From contig RYVZ01000005.1 in assembly GCA_003979345.1 (NCBI GenBank), forward strand, positions 62,001 to 126,000: DNA of 64,000 bases, written 5' to 3'. The stretch comes from Lachnospiraceae bacterium. Lineage in GTDB: Bacteria > Bacillota > Clostridia > Lachnospirales > Lachnospiraceae. Position numbers and translations under genes: made by a program. The first letter of the stretch is position 1, and every line of letters starts with the position of its first letter. The notes under the pieces are model-generated. The model had not been told where the DNA came from and made no database searches. It worked only from the letters and a program-made list of their open reading frames with translations. Shown here in pieces: positions 53,844-62,515 of this stretch.

Positions 53844-54917
53844 TCAAAACAACCATGTATGGTATGGTAAGAGCTTTACCAGCTCGCCGTACGCCTTATA
53901 CAGAAACGCCGCAAAATAAACGGCACCGAAGACCGTTATCCCAATCACGGCTGCCCTTCGTATCCGCTGTTCCGGTATCTTTAACGCTGCCCCGGGCAAA
54001 AGAAAGACCTGTGTGACCGTCAGGTAAGTCCCAATCCGTGACACCTCGGGAATAAAAGAACCGCACAGATAAAGCATGAGTGCCGCAACATTCAGCCGAA
54101 AATAGAATAACAACTGTTTGTCATCTTTGATCACATTCCGGTAAACCGACAGGCAGAACAACAGCACAAGGATACATCTGGCGATGTTGACATAGGACGT
54201 CCCCCCCTCCAGATAAATGCTGTTCCGGTAAGTTGGATACAAATATAAAATCACCTTTAGATAAATGTCGCCAAACACAAGACCACTTATGGCAAGCAGC
54301 GAAAGCAGCGCCGTCTGCCAGCGCTTCCATCGGCAGTCTGCCAAAAAATAAACCGGCAGCACGATCAGCGCCGATTTGTGGATCAGCGCGCCAAGAAGGA
54401 CCGTCAAAACGAATTTTCCGTATTGTCTGCGAAACAGATATGGTATGGCGCAGAGTGCAAATGCTATCGCTACATAATAACGTACGGTATTTAATGATTG
54501 ATAGTAATACCCAAGCGCCATAAACAGATAAAAGCTAAACACAAAGCTCGCGCTTAAGGTATATAATGCTTTTAATGTAAAGAACACAGTCACAAACGCA
54601 AAGAATGCAAACAGAAACAAATAATTGTCTTTTCCGAACAGTGTCTGTAAGCATTTGACAAGCACATTAAAACCGCGCTCAGTCGGCACGACATATCCGT
54701 ACCAGATATTGTAAAAGTGATCTTCATAGCGCCTGTAATCATTCCCGACGCCGTAACGTGCCGCAGACACTGCAAATAAGAGCAGAAAAACAGCGCAGAG
54801 GCTTACGCGGTTTCGAAACATCTGCCTGCTCATTCCCCTCACCGGCAGCTCTGCCGGCTTCACAACAAGAAACGCCGCCGCTGTCGTGACAAGCAGCAGC
54901 ACAATGTATACGATCAC
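53844..54917 (-). CDS. epsG: EpsG-family polysaccharide polymerase-like membrane protein
   Basis: 357 residues with about 9-10 membrane helices. SAARYGVGNDYRRYEDHFYN and PTERGFNVLVKCLQTLFG fit the EpsG family, whose members polymerise repeat units outside the membrane. The start is GTG 54917, overlapping the stop of the previous gene (GTGA) and preceded by GGGAGG; earlier in-frame starts lie inside the neighbour. It belongs to the assembly line with the WbaP-type transferase and Wzz-like protein directly upstream. A second polymerase candidate is at 29277-31790. Confidence 0.87.
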   Translation of the reverse strand: MIVYIVLLLVTTAAAFLVVKPAELPVRGMSRQMFRNRVSLCAVFLLLFAVSAARYGVGNDYRRYEDHFYNIWYGYVVPTERGFNVLVKCLQTLFGKDNYLFLFAFFAFVTVFFTLKALYTLSASFVFSFYLFMALGYYYQSLNTVRYYVAIAFALCAIPYLFRRQYGKFVLTVLLGALIHKSALIVLPVYFLADCRWKRWQTALLSLLAISGLVFGDIYLKVILYLYPTYRNSIYLEGGTSYVNIARCILVLLFCLSVYRNVIKDDKQLLFYFRLNVAALMLYLCGSFIPEVSRIGTYLTVTQVFLLPGAALKIPEQRIRRAAVIGITVFGAVYFAAFLYKAYGELVKLLPYHTWLF

Positions 54918-55693
54918 TCCGCCGCCTCCCGCATCCCCTGCTTCATCAGTGCATATGCCCTTTTCCAGGGAATCTCCCTGCACATGTTTTCCTTATTTTT
55001 CAGTAGAAAGCGCAGCGCGAGCGGCTTTCTCCAAAATCCATACAGGTAATAGTACAGTACCCCTCTGTCAAAAAAGAACTTTTCATCGTAACCGTGAAAC
55101 CAGGTGGATGGACGCGGTACTTCCTGCCCGATCGTCACCGGCACTTTATAGACTTTTAATCCCTTTACGATACAGTCACGGATAAAAAGACTGTCCTCGC
55201 CGTTGCTGTAGCGGGCACCACCGCCAAACAGCAGCGAAAACGTAATATTTTTCTGATGTAGTTTTTCCGTCCTTACCGCAAAGCTGTATGCAGGATAACG
55301 CCCGCAGTTATACTGTCTGACTCTGCCAAAGCCGTCGATATGGTAGGTGCGGCGCTCCTCACAGACGTCCACGTTAAACAGCAGCATATCCGCTTCCGGA
55401 TGCTGCTCAAATTCCGCAAGGATCTTCTGTTCATATCCCTGTGTGTATACAATATCCTCATCCGAAAAGACACTGATATCCCGGTCTGCACGCAACAGCG
55501 CATTGTTGCGGCTTAGCCCCACGCCCTTCTCCCGAAAGCGGTAGGCACGGATTGTATGACCGTCTTCCTCCCACTCCTCATAGCCATTTTCACCGCATTG
55601 GACGATCAAAATTGCATCTGAACCGATATGCATTTGCCGCGCCAGTTCCCTCGGTACTTTATCAACCGCGGACACGAGCAGTTGTAAGGTCAT
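54914..55693 (-). CDS. GT-A glycosyltransferase of the EPS-cluster type
   Basis: 259 residues. Begins LQLLVSAVDKVPRELARQM, has EKGVGLSRNNALLRADRDIS and VFSDEDIVYTQGYEQKI with the SDED acidic motif at the DxD position, then GGGARYSNGEDSLFIRDCI. This matches small GT-A proteins found in streptococcal and clostridial exopolysaccharide clusters. AAGGGGTATT precedes ATG 55693. Coupled to epsG by a GTGA overlap. Sugar donor unknown. Confidence 0.82.
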   Translation of the reverse strand: MTLQLLVSAVDKVPRELARQMHIGSDAILIVQCGENGYEEWEEDGHTIRAYRFREKGVGLSRNNALLRADRDISVFSDEDIVYTQGYEQKILAEFEQHPEADMLLFNVDVCEERRTYHIDGFGRVRQYNCGRYPAYSFAVRTEKLHQKNITFSLLFGGGARYSNGEDSLFIRDCIVKGLKVYKVPVTIGQEVPRPSTWFHGYDEKFFFDRGVLYYYLYGFWRKPLALRFLLKNKENMCREIPWKRAYALMKQGMREAAE

Positions 55694-55723
55694 ATGAATA
55701 CCCCTTTCCGACCGCATCAGCGT

Positions 55724-56719
55724 TTATGCGTTTCGTTTCGCTGATGATCGTACATTTCCTTGTCGCCCGTAATACCATCTTAGCAGGCGTTCGTCCGCAT
55801 CCGTGATCTTTGCATAAATGACTTTGCAATCCTGGATCTCAAGCTGGTGAAGCGCAGCGGAAAGCCGCCTGCTGTTCCGTTTTCCCTGCGGAACGCTCAG
55901 GATCACGCCGCCCGCATTCCGGATACGCGCAAACACCTCCGCCCCTGCATTCAGGACTTCCTGCATCGACAGCACCGGATACTCGTTTCCCTTCAAGAGC
56001 CATTCCTCATTCTGTGCAAGCTGCCTCTGCAATTCACGGTTTCCGCATTCAATGCCCGCACAGCGGACTCCAAAACGTTTCTCCAGCTCTTCCGGCAGAT
56101 ATACCGCATCCTGCACTGCGATCAGAAGCAGGATCACGATCACTGCCGCTAAAGCTGCGCCCGCGGCTCCCGTTGCCGCAGCCCTGAGCATATGGTCGGA
56201 GAGTTCCTCCAGCACCGGTTCCTCCGAACGTATTACCTCGATCAATTCCAGCTTTTCACCGTCTTCGGCATAATGAACGACCGCCTGCTCGACCGCCCGC
56301 TGAAGCAGCGTCACTTCCGCCGCGTCCTTCGCCCTTACCGTTGTTGTGAGCACACGGACATCGGACAGGATCTCCGCTTCCACACAGTCATCCACATAGT
56401 TCCTTTCATAACCCTCAGGAAGCAGCTCCATCGCGTAACCGAGGATCAGGTCAGAGGAAAGCAGATCGTTCCATGTATAGCCATTATAATAATAGTCAAA
56501 AAAGGTTTTATCTTCTATTTCCTCAAACGTAATATAGTACTGACTCCGCGCCTCATACAAACGGCGTCCGGCAGCCCGCGAATGCCACGCCCCATAAAAT
56601 GTACCGCATAAAAGCGCCCCTGCCAGCGCCGTTATAATAACAATTGGTATTTTTTTCAAGAGCAGGAGCAGCACAAGTTTCAGATCCATACCCTCCCGTT
56701 CCAATTCCCGCTGATTCAT
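55724..56719 (-). CDS. Wzz/CpsC-like chain-length protein with kinase-like remnant
   Basis: 331 residues. Membrane helix 1 (about 14-35), an extracytoplasmic part with YARSQYYITFEEI-like and VRVLTTTVRAKDAAEV segments, membrane helix 2 (about 183-205), then a cytoplasmic C-terminal domain of about 115 residues. This last part starts YLPEELEKRFGVRCAGIE, the junction seen in Wzc-like proteins before the BY-kinase, and has GGVILSVPQGKRNSRRLSAA where a P-loop would be, but the Walker A Gly-x4-GKS/T is absent. So it may be a degenerate, non-catalytic kinase-like domain. AAGGAGCAGGAG precedes the chosen start. It would regulate chain length or attachment. Confidence 0.75.
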   Translation of the reverse strand: MNQRELEREGMDLKLVLLLLLKKIPIVIITALAGALLCGTFYGAWHSRAAGRRLYEARSQYYITFEEIEDKTFFDYYYNGYTWNDLLSSDLILGYAMELLPEGYERNYVDDCVEAEILSDVRVLTTTVRAKDAAEVTLLQRAVEQAVVHYAEDGEKLELIEVIRSEEPVLEELSDHMLRAAATGAAGAALAAVIVILLLIAVQDAVYLPEELEKRFGVRCAGIECGNRELQRQLAQNEEWLLKGNEYPVLSMQEVLNAGAEVFARIRNAGGVILSVPQGKRNSRRLSAALHQLEIQDCKVIYAKITDADERLLRWYYGRQGNVRSSAKRNA

Positions 56720-56767
56720 TCCGATCTCCTGCTCCTTCCAACCCCTCACATCCGTCAGTTTCTCCGC

Positions 56768-58153
56768 CTATTTCTCTTTTGTGGAATCTTTCATTGCCGT
56801 TGTCTGCCCTTCGTCAATTCCTTCCGTGCTCTCCGGCACAAACAAAATCTTTAACGTGAGAAGCATTAACTTTACATCCAGCCATATCGTGTAATTTTCG
56901 ATATAAGTTAAATCCAGTTTTAATTTATCATACGGTGTTGTATTATACTTTCCATAAACCTGAGCATAACCCGCAAGTCCCGCCTTTACCTTCATCCGGT
57001 AAACAAACTCCGGCATATCCTCCTTATACTGCTCAATGATCTCAGGTCGTTCCGGACGCGGACCAATAAAGGACATGTCCCCCTTCAGGATATTGATCAG
57101 CTGTGGAAGCTCATCTAAGCGGACTTTTCGTATGATTTTCCCAACAGGTGTTATTCTATCATCATTTTTTGAAGAAAGACGCGCCACACCGTCTTTTTCC
57201 GCATCCACACGCATGCTGCGGAATTTCAGTATATAAAACTGCCGCTCCCCGCGTGTACACCGGATCTGCTTATACAAAACAGGACCGCCGTCATACAGCT
57301 TGACCGCAAGTGCCGTAAAGAGCATGAACGGCGAAGCGATCACCAAAAGCAGCAGCGAGCACACCAGATCGATACAGCGTTTTGCAAACCGTTGTTCTAC
57401 AGTCAATTCGTACTCCCTGATCAGGAAGATCGGTGTGTCGAACAGATTGAGCTGCTCCGCTCCCTTGACCAAGACATCCGTAATTTTAGGCATGAAATAG
57501 ATTCTGACGGAGTTCGCATAACAATACTTCATCAGTCTGTTGCGCTCCTTCGCCGGAATATCCCACAGCACGACTGCATCAAAAACACCCGATACCGCCT
57601 TTTCCAAAACAGCCTCCATGCCCTGGGAAATGCCGATCGTCTCTCTGACATTATATTTATCCTTGCGCGACTCAAATTTAGTCATAATATCTGCCACGTC
57701 ACGCTCGCCGTAAACAAGCAACAGTTTGCGCGGCGGGTACAGCCTGTGATACAGGCGGTTACTCAAATACGTCCATATTCCCGCGATCGCAAGCTGCAAG
57801 AGCGTCATTTCAATCATCGGAGGAACGGCGACAAGCCAGTTTGCCATCAGGGAAATCTGAAAATAGGAAATCACATTGACTGCCAGCAGTGAGAATGTCT
57901 GTGAAAAAAACACATCGGACGCCTTCAGATAGCCGACCCTTGTGCCTCCATAGGTCGAGCTGAAGAATAAAAGCAGTACGAAATAAATCAACAGCACGAT
58001 CGCATGTCCGTTAAAGTAGAACTTCAGACGCAGGCGCACCGGTTTATAATAAACATTAAACCACGCAAACGCATACACTGCCGTCATCCATACAAGCCCG
58101 ACCACGGACAATCCCAATATGATCAATCGTTTTGCCGACTCAAATTTTTTCAC
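56768..58153 (-). CDS. WbaP/CpsE-type polyprenyl glycosylphosphotransferase
   Basis: About 461 residues. Four or five N-terminal membrane helices, a Rossmann-like middle domain (RKLLLVYGERDVADIM region) and a C-terminal phosphoglycosyltransferase domain with LKFRSMRVDAEKDG, VRLDELPQLINILKGDMSFI (catalytic Asp-Glu), GPRPERPEI and KAGLAGYAQVYGKYNT. It transfers a sugar-1-phosphate to undecaprenyl phosphate to start the repeat unit. GTG 58153 behind CGGAG is chosen; ATG 58186 is an alternative with a poorer site. It is the second initiating enzyme besides the PglC-like one at 25410-26060. Confidence 0.92.
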   Translation of the reverse strand: MKKFESAKRLIILGLSVVGLVWMTAVYAFAWFNVYYKPVRLRLKFYFNGHAIVLLIYFVLLLFFSSTYGGTRVGYLKASDVFFSQTFSLLAVNVISYFQISLMANWLVAVPPMIEMTLLQLAIAGIWTYLSNRLYHRLYPPRKLLLVYGERDVADIMTKFESRKDKYNVRETIGISQGMEAVLEKAVSGVFDAVVLWDIPAKERNRLMKYCYANSVRIYFMPKITDVLVKGAEQLNLFDTPIFLIREYELTVEQRFAKRCIDLVCSLLLLVIASPFMLFTALAVKLYDGGPVLYKQIRCTRGERQFYILKFRSMRVDAEKDGVARLSSKNDDRITPVGKIIRKVRLDELPQLINILKGDMSFIGPRPERPEIIEQYKEDMPEFVYRMKVKAGLAGYAQVYGKYNTTPYDKLKLDLTYIENYTIWLDVKLMLLTLKILFVPESTEGIDEGQTTAMKDSTKEK

Positions 58154-58293
58154 TTGTTCTCCGAACCTTTCCGCTGGACCGATCATCACCTGGCGATGAT
58201 TATCTTTAGATATTTATACATATTTATCTTTGGATCGTTCTCTTTGAATATGATTATCCTGGCGCCCCTGCTGTCTTACGTTATGAAGCCTCT

Positions 58294-59070
58294 TCAGATA
58301 CGCCGCAGTGTTGCGCGCGCAGCCCACCCCATAAAATAACGCATGCTGTTCATCAAAGAAAGCCCTTCCTGCTTCCGGTACAACCCCCATATGCGTCTCA
58401 TCGCTTCCAGTTTATTGGAAGACAATGAGTTCGCCGGTCTCCTGTAGATCGTAGTCACCTCATCCATACCATACGCAGTATGCCCGTTTCGCAAGATTTT
58501 CCACCATGTGGCGGTATCCTCGCTTTTCACTTCCGGCATCCGGACCAGTTCTTTTGAGATCCGTTCAAGATCGAACAACACCGTAGACGTAAAGATCACC
58601 GTGCGTGACAAGGCTTCACGATAGCACAGCGTCTCGGGCACATGCACGATCCTACCCGTACCGTTTGCATCGGCGTCACCAAATTCATAGGCAGTAAACA
58701 CAAACCCCGCCTGCTTTTCCTTTAAGAATGCAAGCTCCTTTGCCAGCTTGTCCGGCAGCCAGACATCATCCGCGTCCAGATAAGCGAGATATCTGCCTTT
58801 CGCTGCGTCCACGCCAATATTCCTTGCCCGCGCTGCACCGGCATTCTCCTTCTGCCGAAGCAGCCGGATACGCGGATCGTCATGCGCGCGCAGATATCCA
58901 TCTATCACTTCGGCGCTTCCGTCCCCCGGCCCGTCCTCGACCAGGATCACTTCCCAGTTTTCATAGGTCTGAGCCCTTACCATATCGAGCGTATGAACAA
59001 TATAGTCCGCCGCATGGTACACCGGAACGACAATACTGACCTGTTCTTTTTTCTGTTGCAATCGTTCCAT
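58294..59070 (-). CDS. GT2 glycosyltransferase (rhamnosyl/galactosyl-type)
   Basis: 258 residues, GT-A fold. EQVSIVVPVYHAADYIVHTL, LVEDGPGDGSAEVI, NAGAARARNIGVDAAKG and YLDADDVWLPDKLAKE (DxD). The C-terminal part with SEDTATWWKILRNGHTAYGM and PANSLSSNKLEAMRRIW is common in GT2 enzymes of streptococcal capsule loci. It ends close to the window's WbaP-type gene with 140 bases between them. One sugar addition is its expected role; donor unknown. Confidence 0.87.
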   Translation of the reverse strand: MERLQQKKEQVSIVVPVYHAADYIVHTLDMVRAQTYENWEVILVEDGPGDGSAEVIDGYLRAHDDPRIRLLRQKENAGAARARNIGVDAAKGRYLAYLDADDVWLPDKLAKELAFLKEKQAGFVFTAYEFGDADANGTGRIVHVPETLCYREALSRTVIFTSTVLFDLERISKELVRMPEVKSEDTATWWKILRNGHTAYGMDEVTTIYRRPANSLSSNKLEAMRRIWGLYRKQEGLSLMNSMRYFMGWAARATLRRI

Positions 59071-59117
59071 CCTGAACCTGCCTCCGCGTCATTTCACGCG
59101 CAATACCGCGTCTGTTA

Positions 59118-60047
59118 CTATAATTCTTCTTTCACAAGATAAAGCGGACGCCTTTTAACCTCCATATAAGTCTTACTCAGATACTGCCCCACAATGCCGA
59201 TGCATAAAAGCTGCACGCCGCCAAGCATGGAAATGATACATACCATTGACGGCCATCCCGAAGTGGGATCCCCGAAGATCAGGGTCCGCACGACGATCAC
59301 AATAATGAGTATCACCGCCAGAATGCAAAACAACACCCCCAATATGGAAGCGATGGCAAGCGGCGCCGTGGAAAATGCCATGATTCCTTCCAGCGAATAA
59401 GCGAACAGCTTCCAAAATGACCATTTGGTTTCTCCTTTGACCCGCTCTATATTTTCATACTCCAGCCACTTTGTCTGAAAGCCGACCCAGCCGAAAATCC
59501 CCTTTGTAAAGCGATTGTATTCCTTCATGGACAAAATGGCATCTGCCACCTGTCTGGTCATAAGCCGGTAATCCCTTGCGCCGTCCACGATCTCCGTTTT
59601 ACTGATCTTGCGCATCAGCCGATAAAACATTCTTGCAAAAAAAGAACGGATTGGCGGCTCACCCTTTCTGCTGACCCTTCTTGTCGCTACCGCATCATAC
59701 CCCTGCTCTATATAAGAATACATTTCCGGCAAAAGCGACGGCGGGTCCTGCAGATCAGCGTCCATTAAAACGACAAAATCCCCCTTCGCCTTGGACAATC
59801 CCGCATAGATGCCCGCTTCTTTTCCAAAGTTTCGCGAAAAAGAAACCAAATGCACGCGCTCATCTTTGTCATGCAGCCGACGTACCTCAGGCACAGTCTG
59901 ATCTTTTGAGCCGTCATCCACATAAATGATCTCCAGCTCCACGCCCTTGTCGGTAAAAAACGATTCCCGCTTCATGAGTTCCTCATAGAAATAAGGAACA
60001 TTTTCTTCCTCATTATAACAAGGAACCACTACACTTAACAGCTTCAT
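59118..60047 (-). CDS. GtrB/PglI-like GT2 polyprenyl-phosphate glycosyltransferase
   Basis: 309 residues. GT2 domain: LLSVVVPCYNEEENVPYFYE, YVDDGSKDQTVPEV, SFSRNFGKEAGIYAG and LMDADLQDPPSLL. Two C-terminal membrane helices and GIVGQYLSKTYMEVKRRPLY follow. It most resembles GtrB/YkoT/dolichol-phosphate mannosyltransferase-like enzymes. ATG 60047 has AGGAGG seven bases upstream. It may charge undecaprenyl phosphate with glucose for the GtrII-like protein at 45073-46593; this link is inferred. Confidence 0.88.
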   Translation of the reverse strand: MKLLSVVVPCYNEEENVPYFYEELMKRESFFTDKGVELEIIYVDDGSKDQTVPEVRRLHDKDERVHLVSFSRNFGKEAGIYAGLSKAKGDFVVLMDADLQDPPSLLPEMYSYIEQGYDAVATRRVSRKGEPPIRSFFARMFYRLMRKISKTEIVDGARDYRLMTRQVADAILSMKEYNRFTKGIFGWVGFQTKWLEYENIERVKGETKWSFWKLFAYSLEGIMAFSTAPLAIASILGVLFCILAVILIIVIVVRTLIFGDPTSGWPSMVCIISMLGGVQLLCIGIVGQYLSKTYMEVKRRPLYLVKEEL

Positions 60048-60065
60048 GGCATGCCTCCTGCCCGC

Positions 60066-60093
60066 AGTATACATTCACTACTCTGATATTCAA
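60066..60093 (-). promoter_or_regulatory. candidate promoter upstream of the GT2 gene
   Basis: Minus-strand TTGAAT (60093-60088), 16-base spacer and TATACT (60071-60066). It would leave a leader of only about 12 bases before ATG 60047. An alternative TATAAT at 60107-60102 has a better leader length but no good -35. Confidence 0.35.
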
Positions 60094-60107
60094 CCATCAT
60101 AATTATA

Positions 60108-60210
60108 TACAATGTCTTACGACATTGTACCATGTGCTCCGCACATGCCTGCTCTTCGCGATGCACACTCGCTTCGCTCGGCGCGGTACAATGTCTTACG
60201 ACATTGTACC
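60108..60210. repeat. palindromic intergenic repeat element (REP/MITE-like)
   Basis: Two copies of the palindrome TACAATGTC-TTAC-GACATTGTA (60108-60129 and, extended to an 11-bp stem, 60185-60210) flank a smaller hairpin CATGTGC-TCC-GCACATG (60131-60147) and a TCGCTTCGCTCG motif. The whole is about 100 bp between two minus-strand genes. No transposase is present. Confidence 0.8.
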
Positions 60211-60235
60211 ATATTTTTCCATCACCGTAAACTGC

Positions 60236-61147
60236 TTAGCGCCTGTAAACATAAACGCCTTCTGATTCATAGACGCAGGAAAGTCCCCAATTGTCTAAAA
60301 TCTCTGCACTGACCGGTTCTTTTAGCACGATCAGATTGCAGCCATACATAAGCGCAAGCTCCGCCGTTTCATCGGGCAGAAACGGTTCGGCTTCCATCGC
60401 CTGGCACAGCATGATCTGTTCCCCGCTATACACATCATAAACGTATTCAAGCGCATCCGTCTGCCAAAGATCCCTCCCATATGCAAGCAGAATATTCGCA
60501 TCATAACGCCTGACCACATCCATCATGCGTTTTGGAGCAGCCAGAAATGTCTCCTGTCCGCTTTCTTTTATTTTATGTGCCTCAGACAACACTGCCTCCA
60601 TCGCTCCCGACTCCGCTTCACTCCATTGTGCACTGCGCCGCGGTGTCCCTCCCTTTTCATCAAACGGATACAGCGTCCCCGCCAGCGCCAGTGCGGCAGT
60701 AAGAAAAAGTGCTGCTACAGCCTTTCTGCCCTTACAGCGTTCATACAAATCCGCCGCCGCATGGGCGATCACCGGAAGTACCGGAACTGCCAGCGCTGCA
60801 AACACGCAGCGGTACGAAGTCCCCGTTATTTTCCGAAACAGCCACATAGCCGCCGGATTCATAAAGAGTAAAAACCACACCGGCAGTATAAACAGTACTC
60901 GCCATGCCCTGTCTGCGTGTGTGCCAACCGTTCCCCTTAACTGTCCGAGGTTTGTATTCTCACTCCGCTCTATGACAAGTACCCCCGTAAGATAGATCAC
61001 CGCGGCAAATGCAAGCGCCCAATATGTGCCGCTTCGCGCCTCGATCCGAAAGAAGGCAGTCATATCCTCCCACCATTCACCCAACAGCAGACGTGCCCTT
61101 TCCAGTTTACCTGCCATACAGAGCTGAACTACGATCCATTCACTCAT
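60236..61147 (-). CDS. membrane protein, C-terminal half of a possible two-part system
   Basis: 303 residues. Four or five membrane helices in the first half (YLTGVLVIER, LFILPVWFLLFM, VFAALAVPVLPVIAH, ALFLTAALALAGTLYP) and a soluble C-terminal domain of about 130 residues ending in GVYVYRR. The TGTSYRCVFAALAVPV part suggests a polytopic family similar to DUF6077 proteins. It overlaps the upstream gene by eight bases (ATGAGTGA), so it is translationally coupled or the pair is a broken single gene. Function unknown. Confidence 0.65.
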   Translation of the reverse strand: MSEWIVVQLCMAGKLERARLLLGEWWEDMTAFFRIEARSGTYWALAFAAVIYLTGVLVIERSENTNLGQLRGTVGTHADRAWRVLFILPVWFLLFMNPAAMWLFRKITGTSYRCVFAALAVPVLPVIAHAAADLYERCKGRKAVAALFLTAALALAGTLYPFDEKGGTPRRSAQWSEAESGAMEAVLSEAHKIKESGQETFLAAPKRMMDVVRRYDANILLAYGRDLWQTDALEYVYDVYSGEQIMLCQAMEAEPFLPDETAELALMYGCNLIVLKEPVSAEILDNWGLSCVYESEGVYVYRR

Positions 61148-62054
61148 CTGCCTCTCCTCCTTTCACGCGGATCCGCCATACTCTGACAAACGAAACCACT
61201 AATGCAAGGAGAGCCATGCCGCCCGTCGCCAGAAAAATAGTCTGCGGCGCAAACCCCTGATGCAGCAGACGGAACGCATAGGCCCCGTCATAATAACCGC
61301 CAAACAACACAAGAAGCAGATAAAACAGCAGCATATGGCGCCGTGTGCTTTGGGTAAGCCCCAATGCACCTGCCAGCACACTGCATGCAGCCACATTTAA
61401 GAAAAATCCCCAAACAGGGACCAGACTGCAGACAAACGAATAAACATCCGCTCCTGACAATGCACATAACACCGCATAAAGCTGCGGCAAAGCATTACAT
61501 TTTGCCGCCGGTGACATCCCATAGACAAACTCCACGCCCGTAGCCGGATGATACCGGTAAAGCGTGCGTGTCGCAAGCGTCGTCGCCGCCTGCTCCACAG
61601 TCATATCATTGCCAAAATACGGCATATCTATTTCAATCAAAAGAACATTTAATACGATCAGGATGCCGGCAAAGATCCACACCGGCCGCTGCTCCCGCAC
61701 AGCCGCTTCATGCCGGATCCCCCGCATCGGAACCATCCACAGTTCTCCTTTCAGAAACAACAGGGCATTAAAGAACACCAGTGCACAGATCCCCGTATAC
61801 CCCCACAGCAATACCGTAAACGGAAACGCCAGACCGACAACTGCGATATGCAGCAAATAAAATAAAATCAGCATGGAAAAGGAACCAGTCACAAACGCAT
61901 GTGCCGCTCCTTTTTCCTGCTGATTTAATAAATGCTGTAACAGACGTCCCGCCGCATAGCATACGACAGAAAACGCAATTAATATAACGATACCGGAAAA
62001 CACAGACATCTTCTCCATTTCTTCAAGAATCATTCTGTTTCCAGTATATCCCAT
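61140..62054 (-). CDS. polytopic membrane protein (DUF6077-like, N-terminal half)
   Basis: 304 residues with about eight membrane helices. The loop FGNDMTVEQAATTLATRTLY with RYHPATG resembles clostridial DUF6077 membrane proteins often found near glycan genes, where the family is usually about twice this length. The rest would be the overlapping next gene. It could be an extracytoplasmic sugar transferase. Start assumed at 62054; an internal ATG 21 bases later is possible. Family assignment is from memory of the motif and moderately sure only. Confidence 0.6.
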   Translation of the reverse strand: MGYTGNRMILEEMEKMSVFSGIVILIAFSVVCYAAGRLLQHLLNQQEKGAAHAFVTGSFSMLILFYLLHIAVVGLAFPFTVLLWGYTGICALVFFNALLFLKGELWMVPMRGIRHEAAVREQRPVWIFAGILIVLNVLLIEIDMPYFGNDMTVEQAATTLATRTLYRYHPATGVEFVYGMSPAAKCNALPQLYAVLCALSGADVYSFVCSLVPVWGFFLNVAACSVLAGALGLTQSTRRHMLLFYLLLVLFGGYYDGAYAFRLLHQGFAPQTIFLATGGMALLALVVSFVRVWRIRVKGGEADE

Positions 62055-62085
62055 CTTTGATATAAGTGCAACTTTAACCCTTGCC

Positions 62086-62487
62086 TTATGCCATTTCCTC
62101 TCTCAGCTCCAGCTGGATCGCGTCCGCGATCTGCGCAATATATTCACTGTTGGTAGGTCTGTTCTTTCCGTCGGCACAGGTATAGCCGAACAATTCCTCG
62201 AATGTCTCCTCATTGCCGCGCTCCCACGAAACTTCGATCGCATTTCGGATGGCACGTTCCACCTTCTGATCGGTCGTCCTAAATTTCTTTGCCAACTCCG
62301 GATAAAGGAGTTTTGTAACGCTGCTGACAACCTCCATATCCTCAAGACACATCATGACCGCCTCACGCAAATACCTGAATCCGTTCAGGTGCGCCGGAAC
62401 ACCGATATCCAGCATCATTTTTGTCACTCTGCGCTCAAGGCGTATCTTCGTCTGTTCGTCATCTACCAACATCTGCATCATCGTCAT
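62086..62487 (-). CDS. stand-alone Spo0A C-terminal DNA-binding domain protein
   Basis: 133 residues, half the length of Spo0A. It aligns along its length with the Spo0A effector domain: MLDIGVPAHLNGFRYLREAV, SSVTKLLYPELAKKF, the recognition helix TTDQKVERAIRNAIEVSWERG and LFGYTCADGKNRPTNSEYIA. The N-terminal phosphoacceptor (receiver) domain is missing, so it cannot be activated by the usual phosphorelay. ATG 62487 is chosen because GGAGG lies six bases upstream; two earlier ATGs do not have this. It lies between a mannose-1-phosphate guanylyltransferase and membrane protein genes and may regulate the glycan genes. It has no upstream partner gene on this strand within 600 bases except a doubtful small frame. 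Confidence 0.9.
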   Translation of the reverse strand: MTMMQMLVDDEQTKIRLERRVTKMMLDIGVPAHLNGFRYLREAVMMCLEDMEVVSSVTKLLYPELAKKFRTTDQKVERAIRNAIEVSWERGNEETFEELFGYTCADGKNRPTNSEYIAQIADAIQLELREEMA

Positions 62488-62515
62488 TTTCTGCCTCCAT
62501 GCCATCATTCGATCG

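Noticed and set aside
58190..58293. AT-rich stretch before the WbaP-type gene as promoter
   Set aside because: Several TATAAA/GATAAT-like boxes exist but none has a credible -35 at 16-18 bases.
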